DNA of 64,000 nucleotides from Candidatus Gastranaerophilales bacterium (GTDB lineage: Bacteria; Cyanobacteriota; Vampirovibrionia; Gastranaerophilales; Gastranaerophilaceae): positions 1-64,000 of the forward strand of contig CALVEK010000007.1 in assembly GCA_944326555.1 (NCBI GenBank). Reading direction: 5' to 3'. This document shows, one piece after another, positions 46,622 to 55,068 of the stretch. Position 1 is the first letter of the stretch; every line of letters starts with the position of its first letter. The position numbers and the translations under genes were made by a program. The notes below the pieces were generated by a model that worked only from the letters and a program-made list of their open reading frames with translations, was not told the origin of the DNA and made no database searches.

Positions 46622-47392
46622 TTATACACTATGATTTTTAGTTTGTATCATTTGTCTTACCGATTCATAAATAATTGCTGAAGCAGCATTAGAAACATTC
46701 AAAGAGTTAAAATCTCTTAACATTGGTATTTTTACAATAAAATCAGATTTTTTAAGATTGTTTCTGGAAACGCCTGTCTCCTCTCCGCCCATAATAAGAG
46801 CAAAATTCATGTCGGTATAATCAATGTCAAAATAATTATCTTTCCCATGTGCATCTGCTGCAATTATCCAGTAGTCGTTATCTTTGAGCTTATCTATTAC
46901 ATTCGAAAGACTATTAACCTGAATCAGAGGAATGTGGTTAATTGCACCCGCTGAAGTTTTTTCTACGGTAGCACTAACTTGAGCATTTCTTCTGCTGGGA
47001 ATGATAACAGCATCATAACCGGCACAAACTGCAGTTCTTATTATAGCCCCCAGATTGTGGGGATCTTCTATACCATCCAAAATGATTAACTTTGAATACT
47101 TTTTATCTTTCTCTTTTTTGCTTATTTCCAAAAATTCATAAAAGTTAGTATATTCAACAGGAGAAACCATTGCTACAACCCCCTGATGAGGCATACCCGT
47201 AAATGATTGAAACTTTTCCTTTGGAACAAATTGATACACAACACCTTGTTCCTTTGCCAGACTTATTATTTCATTTATTTTTACATCATTTGATGTATTT
47301 TTTGAAATTAATACTTTGTTAATCTTTCTGGAATTTGAGAGAAGAGCCTCAAAAACACTGTTTCTTCCGTATATATAGTTTTCTAAACCCAT
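46622..47392 (-). CDS. TrmH/RlmB-type RNA 2'-O-methyltransferase
   Basis: A 256-aa SPOUT methyltransferase. The N-terminal part (YIYGRNSVFEALLSNSRKIN, QFVPKEKFQSFTGMPHQGVV) is the RNA-binding lead of the RlmB group, and the SAM region is IILDGIEDPHNLGAIIRTAV, then IPLIQVNSLSNVIDKL, FALIMGGEETGVSRNNLKKS and MLRDFNSLNVSNAASAII. It should methylate 23S rRNA G2251 or a related site. Its direction and spacing make an operon with the sigma factor possible. Its exact RNA target is inferred. Confidence 0.9.
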   Translation of the reverse strand: MGLENYIYGRNSVFEALLSNSRKINKVLISKNTSNDVKINEIISLAKEQGVVYQFVPKEKFQSFTGMPHQGVVAMVSPVEYTNFYEFLEISKKEKDKKYSKLIILDGIEDPHNLGAIIRTAVCAGYDAVIIPSRRNAQVSATVEKTSAGAINHIPLIQVNSLSNVIDKLKDNDYWIIAADAHGKDNYFDIDYTDMNFALIMGGEETGVSRNNLKKSDFIVKIPMLRDFNSLNVSNAASAIIYESVRQMIQTKNHSV

Positions 47393-47498
47393 TGACGTAT
47401 TTCCATTTGCTTACTAGTTAACATTCTTGCCTAATTAATTATACTATAATATAATTAATTAGAATTTAAGTATTAGTTTTTATAATTTGGAATTAGTG

Positions 47499-49178
47499 AT
47501 GGATAACTTTTTAGCGAAATTAAAACCTGACACAAAGGTAAATGTAGGGGTTTCAGTATCTCCTAACGTTGGTGTAGAAATGATAATGGTTGATTCTACA
47601 CAACACAAAATCACAAAATATGCTCAAAGACCACTTGGGTACAACTCTTCAACAAGAGAAATAGAAGATTACGGCGAATTTAAAACTGCTTTAAGTGATC
47701 TGTTTAAAGAATTAAAGATTGATCCCAAAAATTCGAATGTTGTATTGAATTTGCCAAATGTGTGTTTTGGGCACAGCTTTCTACCAACAATGTTAGATGA
47801 TGAGGGTGTTACAACTGCATTGGTTTCCGATGTTGAACAAAATTATTTGTTTAAAAAGAACGTTCCTGTTGTTAGTTGGTTAGAAGTAAAAGAAAACAAC
47901 ACAACAGAGAAAAGATATGTTTTGTATTCAGCAATTCAAGAAGGTGTTGTTGATGTAGTTAAGCAAATTTTTTCTGATTTGGGTGCAACATTAGTTGCGA
48001 TAGAAAACACATACTCATCTTTAATCAAAACATTAGAATATACGGAATTAACAAAAGAATTTGCAAAAACACCTGGGTCTTGGAATATTTTATTGGTTTC
48101 ACAAAATAGTTATTCTGTCTTTTCACTTGTAGATTACAACGTGATAGAGTACTACGAAGATCCTTTAGCAATTAAATCTTTCAACAATGATGAGGTATAT
48201 GTTGCTATTTCTCAGGCAGCCTCAGCTGTTTTAGACAAATTTCCATCTGATAAATTACTTATAGTAAGTGAATCAAATGATGTCAGTGCCGAGATTTTAG
48301 CAATTCAGCTAAAACAACCGGGTCAGGTAATGTTTTTGGAATGCAATCAATACGCAAAAACACCAATTATGGAAGTGGATCTCAATGTACTTCCTCATTA
48401 CATTAAAGCAATTACTCCTGAAGCAATAGGAGCAGGTGTTTACAGATCAAGAGAATTTGGAATAAAGCTCAATTTCTTGGCACAAAACGAAACTAAGGCA
48501 CCTGATACGATTGATGTAATGGGCTTTGCCCTAACACAAGAACAACTGATGATTTATACAGCGATAATAGGTGTAGCAATAGTAGCTGTATTTTTCCTTT
48601 GTTCAACAGCTTTGGGTTCATATGTGTCGAATCTTGAATCAAAAAAAGCTGCCCTTGATTCTGAAGCAACAACAATTCAATCTGAATTAGCCACTTTGCA
48701 AAAAGATGAAGGAAAGATTGATATATATACTGCTGCAAAATCTATAGATAAGAGTATGGTAGAAAAAATACTCTACTATAATGCAATAGGCGCAGATATC
48801 CCTGCAAAAGTTTGGCTAACAGCTTTTTACGCTGATACTCAAGGTACATATGGAATAGAAGGTGCGACAACATCAGTTGATGATGTGTACTTATTCTTTA
48901 GAAATATAAAATCACAAGTTCCGGAATCAGATTTAGTTTTATCAAAACTCAGTGTTGATGATAAGGATGGAATTATTGATATAGAAAAAACTCAAACAGC
49001 AGACTACACTTTCGAACTTGCTAATAAGAGTTATCGTTCTATTACAAAGAAGAAAAATAAAAAACAAGATAACAATGAACAAGGAAACTCTGACAATGCA
49101 GGTTCAGAACCAGCACCTGCGCCTTCAGAAGCAGGAAATGTAGACGTACCGAATTTACCGAGTTTACCAGGTACCTAG
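47499..49178 (+). CDS. Type IV pilus PilM-PilN fusion
   Basis: A 559-aa protein that joins two inner-membrane-complex parts. Residues about 15-320 resemble PilM, an actin-like ATPase fold protein (VNVGVSVSPNVGVEMIMVD, LNLPNVCFGHSFLPTM, EAIGAGVYRSREFGIKLNFL at its end). A transmembrane helix lies at about 349-371 and is followed by a coiled-coil segment (LESKKAALDSEATTIQSELA) and a PilN-type domain (KVWLTAFYADTQGTYGIEGA). The end is a Pro/Ala-rich disordered tail. In most bacteria pilM and pilN are separate. PilO follows after 30 bases, which supports the call. Confidence 0.8.
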   Translation: MDNFLAKLKPDTKVNVGVSVSPNVGVEMIMVDSTQHKITKYAQRPLGYNSSTREIEDYGEFKTALSDLFKELKIDPKNSNVVLNLPNVCFGHSFLPTMLDDEGVTTALVSDVEQNYLFKKNVPVVSWLEVKENNTTEKRYVLYSAIQEGVVDVVKQIFSDLGATLVAIENTYSSLIKTLEYTELTKEFAKTPGSWNILLVSQNSYSVFSLVDYNVIEYYEDPLAIKSFNNDEVYVAISQAASAVLDKFPSDKLLIVSESNDVSAEILAIQLKQPGQVMFLECNQYAKTPIMEVDLNVLPHYIKAITPEAIGAGVYRSREFGIKLNFLAQNETKAPDTIDVMGFALTQEQLMIYTAIIGVAIVAVFFLCSTALGSYVSNLESKKAALDSEATTIQSELATLQKDEGKIDIYTAAKSIDKSMVEKILYYNAIGADIPAKVWLTAFYADTQGTYGIEGATTSVDDVYLFFRNIKSQVPESDLVLSKLSVDDKDGIIDIEKTQTADYTFELANKSYRSITKKKNKKQDNNEQGNSDNAGSEPAPAPSEAGNVDVPNLPSLPGT

Positions 49179-49208
49179 AGAATAAAATAACCATTGAAAG
49201 GGTATAAA

Positions 49209-49877
49209 GTGAATAATCAACAACAATTAATCTGTACAGTTATATTAATTTTGTGTTTGGCATTAGGTTTGTATTTTTTCGTTCCAAAAGTACAATCGGC
49301 TATCACAGTGTATCAGGAAGTACAAACAAAAACTCAATCTGTAGAAGCATCTAAAAAACAAATTGAGGAATTAAAAGCTAAAAAAGCCAGATATGAACAG
49401 GAAGAAAAAACATCAACTAAACCTGTTTACAAAAATGACACAACATCTATTGATCAAATGTCATCTTTTGGAGTAATGTTTGAGGATGTTATTCAATCGG
49501 CAAAATACAATGGGCTAAAGTTAAGAGCTATATCCTACGATGTATCACCTGCAAGTGATACAATATTACAGAACATGAGTGGAGATTATAACGTATGTGC
49601 AATTTCTATGCAATTAATAGGAACGTACATGCAGTTTCGTTCATATTTTCAAGACATCTATAACTATCCTTATTTGATAAATTTGGATAAAATTTCTATC
49701 ACTCCATACGAAAAAAATAAAAAAATACTTATTGCAGATGTATCAGTAATATTATATTCAGTGAAGAATGAAGCTCAAAAAGCTGCTGCTGCCGCCGCTG
49801 CTGCTGCAGAAAATGAAGGCGATGAAGCTGTAGCTGGTACAGGAACAGCTCCTGCACCGGTTGTACCTGGAGCATAG
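49209..49877 (+). CDS. PilO-like type IV pilus protein
   Basis: A 222-aa protein with one N-terminal membrane helix (ICTVILILCLALGLYFFVPK), then a coiled coil (EVQTKTQSVEASKKQIEELK) and a domain of the PilO ferredoxin-like kind (NGLKLRAISYDVSPASDTIL, FRSYFQDIYNYPYLINLDKI). It ends with an Ala-rich and Pro-rich stretch. GTG 49209 follows AAAGGG by six bases and gives a shorter start than TTG 49194. It lies next to the PilM-PilN fusion and ends five bases before the agmatinase-like gene. Confidence 0.78.
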   Translation: MNNQQQLICTVILILCLALGLYFFVPKVQSAITVYQEVQTKTQSVEASKKQIEELKAKKARYEQEEKTSTKPVYKNDTTSIDQMSSFGVMFEDVIQSAKYNGLKLRAISYDVSPASDTILQNMSGDYNVCAISMQLIGTYMQFRSYFQDIYNYPYLINLDKISITPYEKNKKILIADVSVILYSVKNEAQKAAAAAAAAAENEGDEAVAGTGTAPAPVVPGA

Positions 49878-49882
49878 TAATT

Positions 49883-50716
49883 ATGCTTGGTCCATTTTTA
49901 AGTCGTAATTGGATTGGTTCAGTAGATACATACAGTGAATCGGATATTGTAATGGTCGGTCTACCATTCGACGGAACATGCTCATATCGTCCCGGCAGCC
50001 GATTTGCTCCTGAACGATTAAGACTCGCAAGTTGGGGATTAGAAGACTACTCCCCAACATATGACAAACATTTGGATGAAACCAAGTTTTATGATGCAGG
50101 GGAATTAGAATTTCCTCTTGGTAATACAGAAAAAACACTTTCGTTAATTGAGTCTAACGCAAGCCACATATTCAATGACAATAAAAAATATTTGGGTATC
50201 GGAGGCGAGCATCTGGTTACTTTTCCTGCTGTTAAGGCTTGTAAGGAAAAATACGGAAATCTGGGTATAATACATTTTGATGCTCACACTGATTTAAGAG
50301 AAGACTATCTTGGAGAAAAACTTTCTCATGCCTCAGTTATGAGAAGAATTGGAGAAATTGTAGGCTTTGAAAATATAAAACAAATTGGCATACGCTCAGG
50401 TCTTAAAGAAGAATTTGACTTGATGAAAGAATACAATACTTTAGTAAAAGATAAAAAAGATATTGAAGTATTAAGAGGCAAAAAAATATTTTTAACAATA
50501 GATGTTGATGTACTTGACCCTTCTGTAATGCCTGGGACAGGGACTCCTGAACCTGACGGCCTGTTATACAGAGAGCTTGCTGAATGGATTTATTATCTTA
50601 AAGATTTTGATATTGTTGGTGCAGATATAGTAGAGCTCGCCCCTGATTATGACAAGAGCGAGGTCTCAACAGCTGTGGTTACAAAAATTATTCGTGATGT
50701 ATTAATGATTATGTAA
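49883..50716 (+). CDS. speB: Agmatinase/arginase-family ureohydrolase
   Basis: A 277-aa enzyme of the ureohydrolase family, most like SpeB, which splits agmatine to putrescine and urea. The manganese ligands are all visible: GIGGEHLVTFPAV (His near 110), IIHFDAHTDLREDYLGE (near 132), and LTIDVDVLDPSVMPGTGTPE (near 207). The C-terminal LAPDYDKSEVSTAVVTKI is also conserved. It is just after the pilus genes on the same strand, maybe co-transcribed by chance. Alternatives in the family (guanidinobutyrase, formiminoglutamase) cannot be excluded. Confidence 0.9.
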   Translation: MLGPFLSRNWIGSVDTYSESDIVMVGLPFDGTCSYRPGSRFAPERLRLASWGLEDYSPTYDKHLDETKFYDAGELEFPLGNTEKTLSLIESNASHIFNDNKKYLGIGGEHLVTFPAVKACKEKYGNLGIIHFDAHTDLREDYLGEKLSHASVMRRIGEIVGFENIKQIGIRSGLKEEFDLMKEYNTLVKDKKDIEVLRGKKIFLTIDVDVLDPSVMPGTGTPEPDGLLYRELAEWIYYLKDFDIVGADIVELAPDYDKSEVSTAVVTKIIRDVLMIM

Positions 50717-50721
50717 GAACA

Positions 50722-50898
50722 TTAAAACATCTCTGTTCCAGCATAAGTTGTTCTGGAAATCTGAGCAGTATTTTCCAATGCCATTTTTAATATTTTTTCT
50801 ACAACATTACGAACTTTTTTAACATCATTTTGAAGTTCTTCATATTTCTGATCTTCTACATTTTTTAAAGCCATTTTAAATTTTTCAAAGTTTGCCAT
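50722..50898 (-). CDS. 58-aa helical small protein
   Basis: A minus-strand frame from ATG 50898 reads MANFEKFKMALKNVEDQKYE, then ELQNDVKKVRNVVEKILKMA, ending with TYAGTEMF. GGGAG lies eight bases upstream, which supports translation. The sequence is a charged, mostly helical protein, possibly coiled coil, without a signal peptide. It fills most of the space between the agmatinase and nanE genes. No family is recognised. Confidence 0.6.
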   Translation of the reverse strand: MANFEKFKMALKNVEDQKYEELQNDVKKVRNVVEKILKMALENTAQISRTTYAGTEMF

Positions 50899-51023
50899 TT
50901 TTTATACTCCCTATTTATGATAACGACATTTCACAATATACTTATCGGAAATAGATTGTCAAAACTTTAGATATCTAAATGCAATGTTAACAATAAGTTA
51001 CAAATTATAACTTTATAAAAAAT

Positions 51024-51053
51024 TTGCCAATCAGCAAATGTATAATTTATAAT
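51024..51053 (+). promoter_or_regulatory. Candidate leaderless promoter of nanE
   Basis: TTGCCA (51024-51029), 18 bases and TATAAT (51048-51053) precede the ATG at 51061 by seven bases. A start site near the ATG would make the mRNA almost leaderless. No Shine-Dalgarno sequence is seen. Confidence 0.45.
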
Positions 51054-51060
51054 TAGATTT

Positions 51061-51747
51061 ATGGATATAATTTCACAAATAAAAAATAAAGTTATAGTAT
51101 CAGTTCAGGCAATGCCATCAGAACCTTTATACAGAGAAGAATGTATTATTGCAATGATGCAATCAGTTGTAAAAGGAGGTGCCGCAGCTCTTAGAGTAGC
51201 CGGCGTTAGAGATGTTGCCAATGCAAAGAAATTATTTAAAATACCTGTTATAGGTATAACAAAACCTGATGTAATACCTCCTAATTGGAGAGAAATAGTT
51301 TATATTACTCCAACAATAAAAGATGCAAAAGACCTGATACAAGCAGGTGCTGATATTGTCGCACTTGATGGAACGTCCAGACCAAGAGGCGAAAACAATC
51401 TTAAACAGATTATAAAATTTATAAAAATAAACAAAAAATTGGTTATGGCCGATGTTGCAACACTATCAGAAGGCATAGCTGCAAGGCTTATGGGTGCAGA
51501 CATCATATCTACGACACTTTCAGGCTATACGTTGGAATCCCCTGAAACTTCAAACAAACCGGATTTTGAACTGTTAGAAGGATTGGTAAAAGCCGTAGAT
51601 TGTCCTGTTATTTTAGAAGGAAGAATCTGGGAACCGGAACAAGTCAACAAGGCTTTTGAAATAGGTGCACATTCTGTTGTTATAGGTTCTGCAATTACAA
51701 GGCCTCAACTGATAACAAAAAGATTTGTTAATAGAAATGAAGTATAA
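51061..51747 (+). CDS. nanE: N-acylglucosamine/N-acylmannosamine-6-P 2-epimerase (NanE)
   Basis: A 228-aa TIM-barrel epimerase that turns ManNAc-6-P into GlcNAc-6-P. It opens VIVSVQAMPSEPLYREECII, then KGGAAALRVAGVRDV, IPVIGITKPDV, ADIVALDGTSRPRGE and LVMADVATLSEGIAARLMGA. It ends LEGRIWEPEQVNKAFEIGAH, SVVIGSAITRP. All fit the NanE family. The ROK-family kinase follows after 14 bases. The neuraminate lyase, transporter and deacetylase of the classic pathway are not in view. Confidence 0.93.
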   Translation: MDIISQIKNKVIVSVQAMPSEPLYREECIIAMMQSVVKGGAAALRVAGVRDVANAKKLFKIPVIGITKPDVIPPNWREIVYITPTIKDAKDLIQAGADIVALDGTSRPRGENNLKQIIKFIKINKKLVMADVATLSEGIAARLMGADIISTTLSGYTLESPETSNKPDFELLEGLVKAVDCPVILEGRIWEPEQVNKAFEIGAHSVVIGSAITRPQLITKRFVNRNEV

Positions 51748-51761
51748 AAAGGAGCGTAATC

Positions 51762-52679
51762 GTGACTAATGCACTAGGTATCGACATTGGAGGTACAAAA
51801 ATTTTATATGCGGTATTAGATGAACAAGGAAACATCATAACAGATATAAAAAAATGTCCCACACCAAAAAGTGCAAAAGAAATTGAATTAACTCTAAAAA
51901 ACATAATTTCAGAATATTATAACCAGATTGATGCAATAGGACTCTCATCTGCCGGAGCAGTAAACATGTCCAATACAATGGTAGTAAGCTCTACTCCAAA
52001 CTTACCAGAGGGTTATAATGATATTGATTTTTCAAAGCTATCAGATAAAAAAGTATTTGTTGAAAATGATGCCAACTGTGCAGTATGGGCAGAATATAAA
52101 AAAGGAGCCGCAAAAGGATTTTCTACAGTTCTTATGGCAACAATAGGCACTGGAATAGGCGGTGGAGTTGTTTACAACGGGAAAATTTTCAGAGGCGCCA
52201 CAGGTAATGCACTTGAAGTAGGGAGTATGAAGATTTTTGCCGACAAAAGACAAAAATGTACTTGCGGCAGGTATGATTGTTGGGAATCCTACGCTTCTGG
52301 AACAGGGTTAAAAAACTGCGCTATTTACGGAGCTAAAAATTATCAAGAATTTTCAAGCAGTATGTTTAAAAACAAAAAGCCTGAAGAAATAACAACCTAC
52401 GACATTACTGACGGAAAAGAACAAGGCGATGCTTTTGCAGTTCGAGTATACAATCAATGGATTGATTACATGTTTACAGGATTAGTAAGCCTAACAGATA
52501 TCTTTAATCCGGACTGTATAGTTATTTCAGGAGGAATGTGCCGTTTTGTTGATGCTAAAGCAATGGAAGAAAGAATAAACAAAGAATCTGTTGTCGCTGA
52601 TGTTAAAGTAAAACTTGCAGAAACAGAAAACAATGCAGGAATGATTGGAGCAGGGTTATTAGCTCTGGAAAATTTGTAA
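51762..52679 (+). CDS. nanK: ROK-family sugar kinase (NanK-like)
   Basis: A 305-aa ROK kinase, likely ManNAc or glucose kinase. GIDIGGTKILYAV binds phosphate at the start, VENDANCAVWAEYKKGA carries the catalytic Asp, IGTGIGGGVVYNG follows, and Cys ligands lie in CTCGRYDCWESYASGTG. The His that normally joins these cysteines in the family's ExGH motif appears as LEVGSMKI, with Ser in place of His, so zinc binding may be altered. GTG start after AAGGAG. Position directly after nanE supports NanK, but glucokinase activity is an alternative. Confidence 0.85.
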   Translation: MTNALGIDIGGTKILYAVLDEQGNIITDIKKCPTPKSAKEIELTLKNIISEYYNQIDAIGLSSAGAVNMSNTMVVSSTPNLPEGYNDIDFSKLSDKKVFVENDANCAVWAEYKKGAAKGFSTVLMATIGTGIGGGVVYNGKIFRGATGNALEVGSMKIFADKRQKCTCGRYDCWESYASGTGLKNCAIYGAKNYQEFSSSMFKNKKPEEITTYDITDGKEQGDAFAVRVYNQWIDYMFTGLVSLTDIFNPDCIVISGGMCRFVDAKAMEERINKESVVADVKVKLAETENNAGMIGAGLLALENL

Positions 52680-52720
52680 AAAATCCGTAAGAGCACCTGC
52701 AAGTTTTTAAACAAAATATA

Positions 52721-52753
52721 TAAAAAAAAGCCCAAAGTTTAAATACTTTGGGC
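52721..52753 (-). terminator. Intrinsic terminator after flagellin 1
   Basis: GCCCAAAGT pairs with ACTTTGGGC around TTAAAT, and the minus-strand stem is followed by a run of eight T. It closes the first flagellin transcript. Confidence 0.9.
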
Positions 52754-52793
52754 AAGTTGCCATCACCTATTATTGTAAATATATCTATTGTAA

Positions 52794-53699
52794 TTATTGA
52801 ATCAAGTTCAAAGCGATAGATGGTAATTGGTTTGCTTGAACTAACAGTGTAGCTGATGTTTGTTGCAAAATTTGCTGTTTTGTATATTCAGCAGATTCTT
52901 CCGCGATATCAGCGTCCATAATCGTTGATTTAGCTGCTGTTGCGTTCTCAATTGTTGTTGTCAAAGAACTGTAAGCTGAATCCAATCTGTTTTGATAAGC
53001 ACCGATTGCTGACTTTTTGTTAGAAATTTCATCAATAGCGTTATCAATGATTGCTATGTAACTTGCAGCAGCTGTGGCAGCAAGAAATGCTTTTTCAGCA
53101 GCTGCCCTAATATCCATACCATCAGTAACCTGAGAACCAGCGTTAGCGTGGTTGTTACCAGTTGTACCAAGAGTAGTTGTATCTGTTTTGTTGAATACAC
53201 CTGTTACTTCGATTGCGTTTGCTGCATCATCAGCATTGGCACCAACCTGCAATCTCATACCATCTTTAAGAGGTCCCTCACCAGAGAGCAATTCCAAACC
53301 ATTGAAGTTTGAAGCCTTAGAAATTCTGTCAATTTCATCCAAACGAGCAGCAACTTCAGAATACATAGCATCTTGTTCATCTTTACCATAGATGCTGTTA
53401 GCAGCTTGAGTTGCCAAGTCTCTGATACGATTCAAGTGCTCCAACATAGTATCAAGGTCACCTTCAACAGTACTCAAAACGTTGTTACCTGTTGTAATGT
53501 TGTCTTGTGCAACCTTAGAACCTCTCATTTGAGTGTTCAAACCTGTTGCAATGTACAATCCGGCAGCATCATCTTTTGCGCTGTTGATTTTGCAACCTGT
53601 AGACATTCTTTCCAATGCAGAGTTCAAAGAATTTGATGCATTGTTCAAGTTGTTCTGCGTTTTTAATGCAGACAAGTTTGTGTTAACGATAATTGCCAT
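52794..53699 (-). CDS. Flagellin (copy 1)
   Basis: A 301-aa flagellin, the filament subunit. The conserved N-terminal D0/D1 region (IIVNTNLSALKTQNNLNNAS, RMSTGCKINSAKDDAAGLYI) and the C-terminal helices (YQNRLDSAYSSLTTTIENAT, AAKSTIMDADIAEESAEYTK, LLVQANQLPSIALNLIQ) frame a short variable middle (about residues 170-205, with TTTLGTTGNNHANAGS). AAAGGAG precedes the ATG. It lacks most of the D2/D3 domains. Nearly the same ends occur in the next copy. Confidence 0.95.
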   Translation of the reverse strand: MAIIVNTNLSALKTQNNLNNASNSLNSALERMSTGCKINSAKDDAAGLYIATGLNTQMRGSKVAQDNITTGNNVLSTVEGDLDTMLEHLNRIRDLATQAANSIYGKDEQDAMYSEVAARLDEIDRISKASNFNGLELLSGEGPLKDGMRLQVGANADDAANAIEVTGVFNKTDTTTLGTTGNNHANAGSQVTDGMDIRAAAEKAFLAATAAASYIAIIDNAIDEISNKKSAIGAYQNRLDSAYSSLTTTIENATAAKSTIMDADIAEESAEYTKQQILQQTSATLLVQANQLPSIALNLIQ

Positions 53700-53921
53700 A
53701 CGATTCTCCTTTCGGCATACCCTATTTACATCCTGTAAATTTAAATAGACTGATAGTGTTTTTTACCACCAACTATTTAGACTGTGTGTTTTTAATATCC
53801 TGTTATTTACATACATATAATATCGTTTTGCCATGGTGAACTTAATTCTTAAAAAGTTAGAAATTTAGCATACTTAAGTTTGAAATTAGATATTTATAAT
53901 AGAAATTCCGAAAAACAAAAT

Positions 53922-53948
53922 AAAAAAAACCGGAGAAATATCTCCGGT
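53922..53948 (-). terminator. Intrinsic terminator after flagellin 2
   Basis: ACCGGAGA pairs with TCTCCGGT around AATA; the minus-strand stem runs into a T-tract. It closes the second flagellin transcript. Confidence 0.9.
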
Positions 53949-54003
53949 ATCAATTATCGTTAACTATCTATTGTTTTTTTGTAAATAACAGTAAAAATTT
54001 GTT

Positions 54004-54849
54004 CTAACCAGCAATTAAGGTTAAAGCAACTGACGGTAGGGCATTTGCCTGAACCAAAAGAGTCGATGCCGTTTGTTGAAGAATTCTGGCTTTTGTATAC
54101 TCGGCAGATTCTTCTGCAATATCAGCATCCATAATCGTTGATTTAGCTGCTGTTGCGTTCTCAATTGTTGTTGTCAAAGAAGAGGCCGCAGACTCAAGTC
54201 TGTTTTGTACAGCACCTATCTGTGATTTATTTTTAGAAATTGTATCAATAGCCGTATCAATAGTTGCAATATATTGAGCTGCAGCAGTAGCTGTAGCAAA
54301 AGCTGCAGTAGCTCCTGCTTTAATGCCTAATGCAGTAGAATCAGTTTTGGTAAATACTCCAGTAACCAATATGCTGTTTGCATCAACATCAGCATTTGCA
54401 CCAACCTGCAATCTCATACTTGTCAAAGAACCATCTAAAAGGTTCAAACCATTAAAATTCGATGCAGCAGCAACCCTATCTATTTCTTCTAATCGAGCAT
54501 TAACCTCCGCTAACATTGCATCTTGTGAATCTTTATCGTAAATACTGTTTGATGCTTGTGTAGCAAGATCCCTAATACGGTATAAGTGATCCATTATAGT
54601 ATCAAGGTCGCCTTCTGCTGTATTTAATACATTCGTTCCTGTTGATACATTTGACAAGGCAATTTTCGAACCATTAATCTGTGTTGTTAAACCATTAGCA
54701 ATAAACATGCCGGCAGCATCATCACTTGCACTGTTTATCTTATACCCTGTTGACAACCTTTCTAATGAACTATTAAGAGTAGTTGTAGCATAATTCAAAT
54801 TGTTCTGCGTTTTTAATGCAGACAAATTGGTGTTAACGATAATTGCCAT
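54004..54849 (-). CDS. Flagellin (copy 2)
   Basis: A 281-aa flagellin close to copy 1 in its first 60 and last 60 residues. The middle is shorter still (SALTSMRL-type D1 strand, then SILVTGVFTKTDSTALGIK). The C-terminal part reads AAKSTIMDADIAEESAEYTK then ARILQQTASTLLVQANALPS. AAAGGAG precedes the ATG, and the preceding TATGCGAAAGGAG matches the leader of copy 1 (TATGCCGAAAGGAG). The pair looks like a recent duplication. Confidence 0.95.
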   Translation of the reverse strand: MAIIVNTNLSALKTQNNLNYATTTLNSSLERLSTGYKINSASDDAAGMFIANGLTTQINGSKIALSNVSTGTNVLNTAEGDLDTIMDHLYRIRDLATQASNSIYDKDSQDAMLAEVNARLEEIDRVAAASNFNGLNLLDGSLTSMRLQVGANADVDANSILVTGVFTKTDSTALGIKAGATAAFATATAAAQYIATIDTAIDTISKNKSQIGAVQNRLESAASSLTTTIENATAAKSTIMDADIAEESAEYTKARILQQTASTLLVQANALPSVALTLIAG

Positions 54850-54996
54850 CGCATTATCTCCTTTCGCATATCCTTTAGTTTTACTTCCCTGTTTGTAAAC
54901 TCATATTAAAGTATAAAAAGGTGTAAAGTAATTCTCATAAAGTTTAAGATTTCTACAACTTTTGTATAAAAAATGATAAATTATGAAAAAAAGAAC

Positions 54997-55039
54997 AAAC
55001 AAAAGTATACCCTCTACAACTTGTGGTTACAGAGAGTAT
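54997..55039 (-). terminator. Hairpin terminator after flagellin 3
   Basis: ATACCCTCT (55007-55015) pairs with AGAGAGTAT (55031-55039) with one G-T pair, on the minus strand followed by CTTTTGTTTG. It closes the third flagellin transcript. Confidence 0.65.
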
Positions 55040-55068
55040 AACTCGTTTAATTATCTGTTTTCTCAAAA

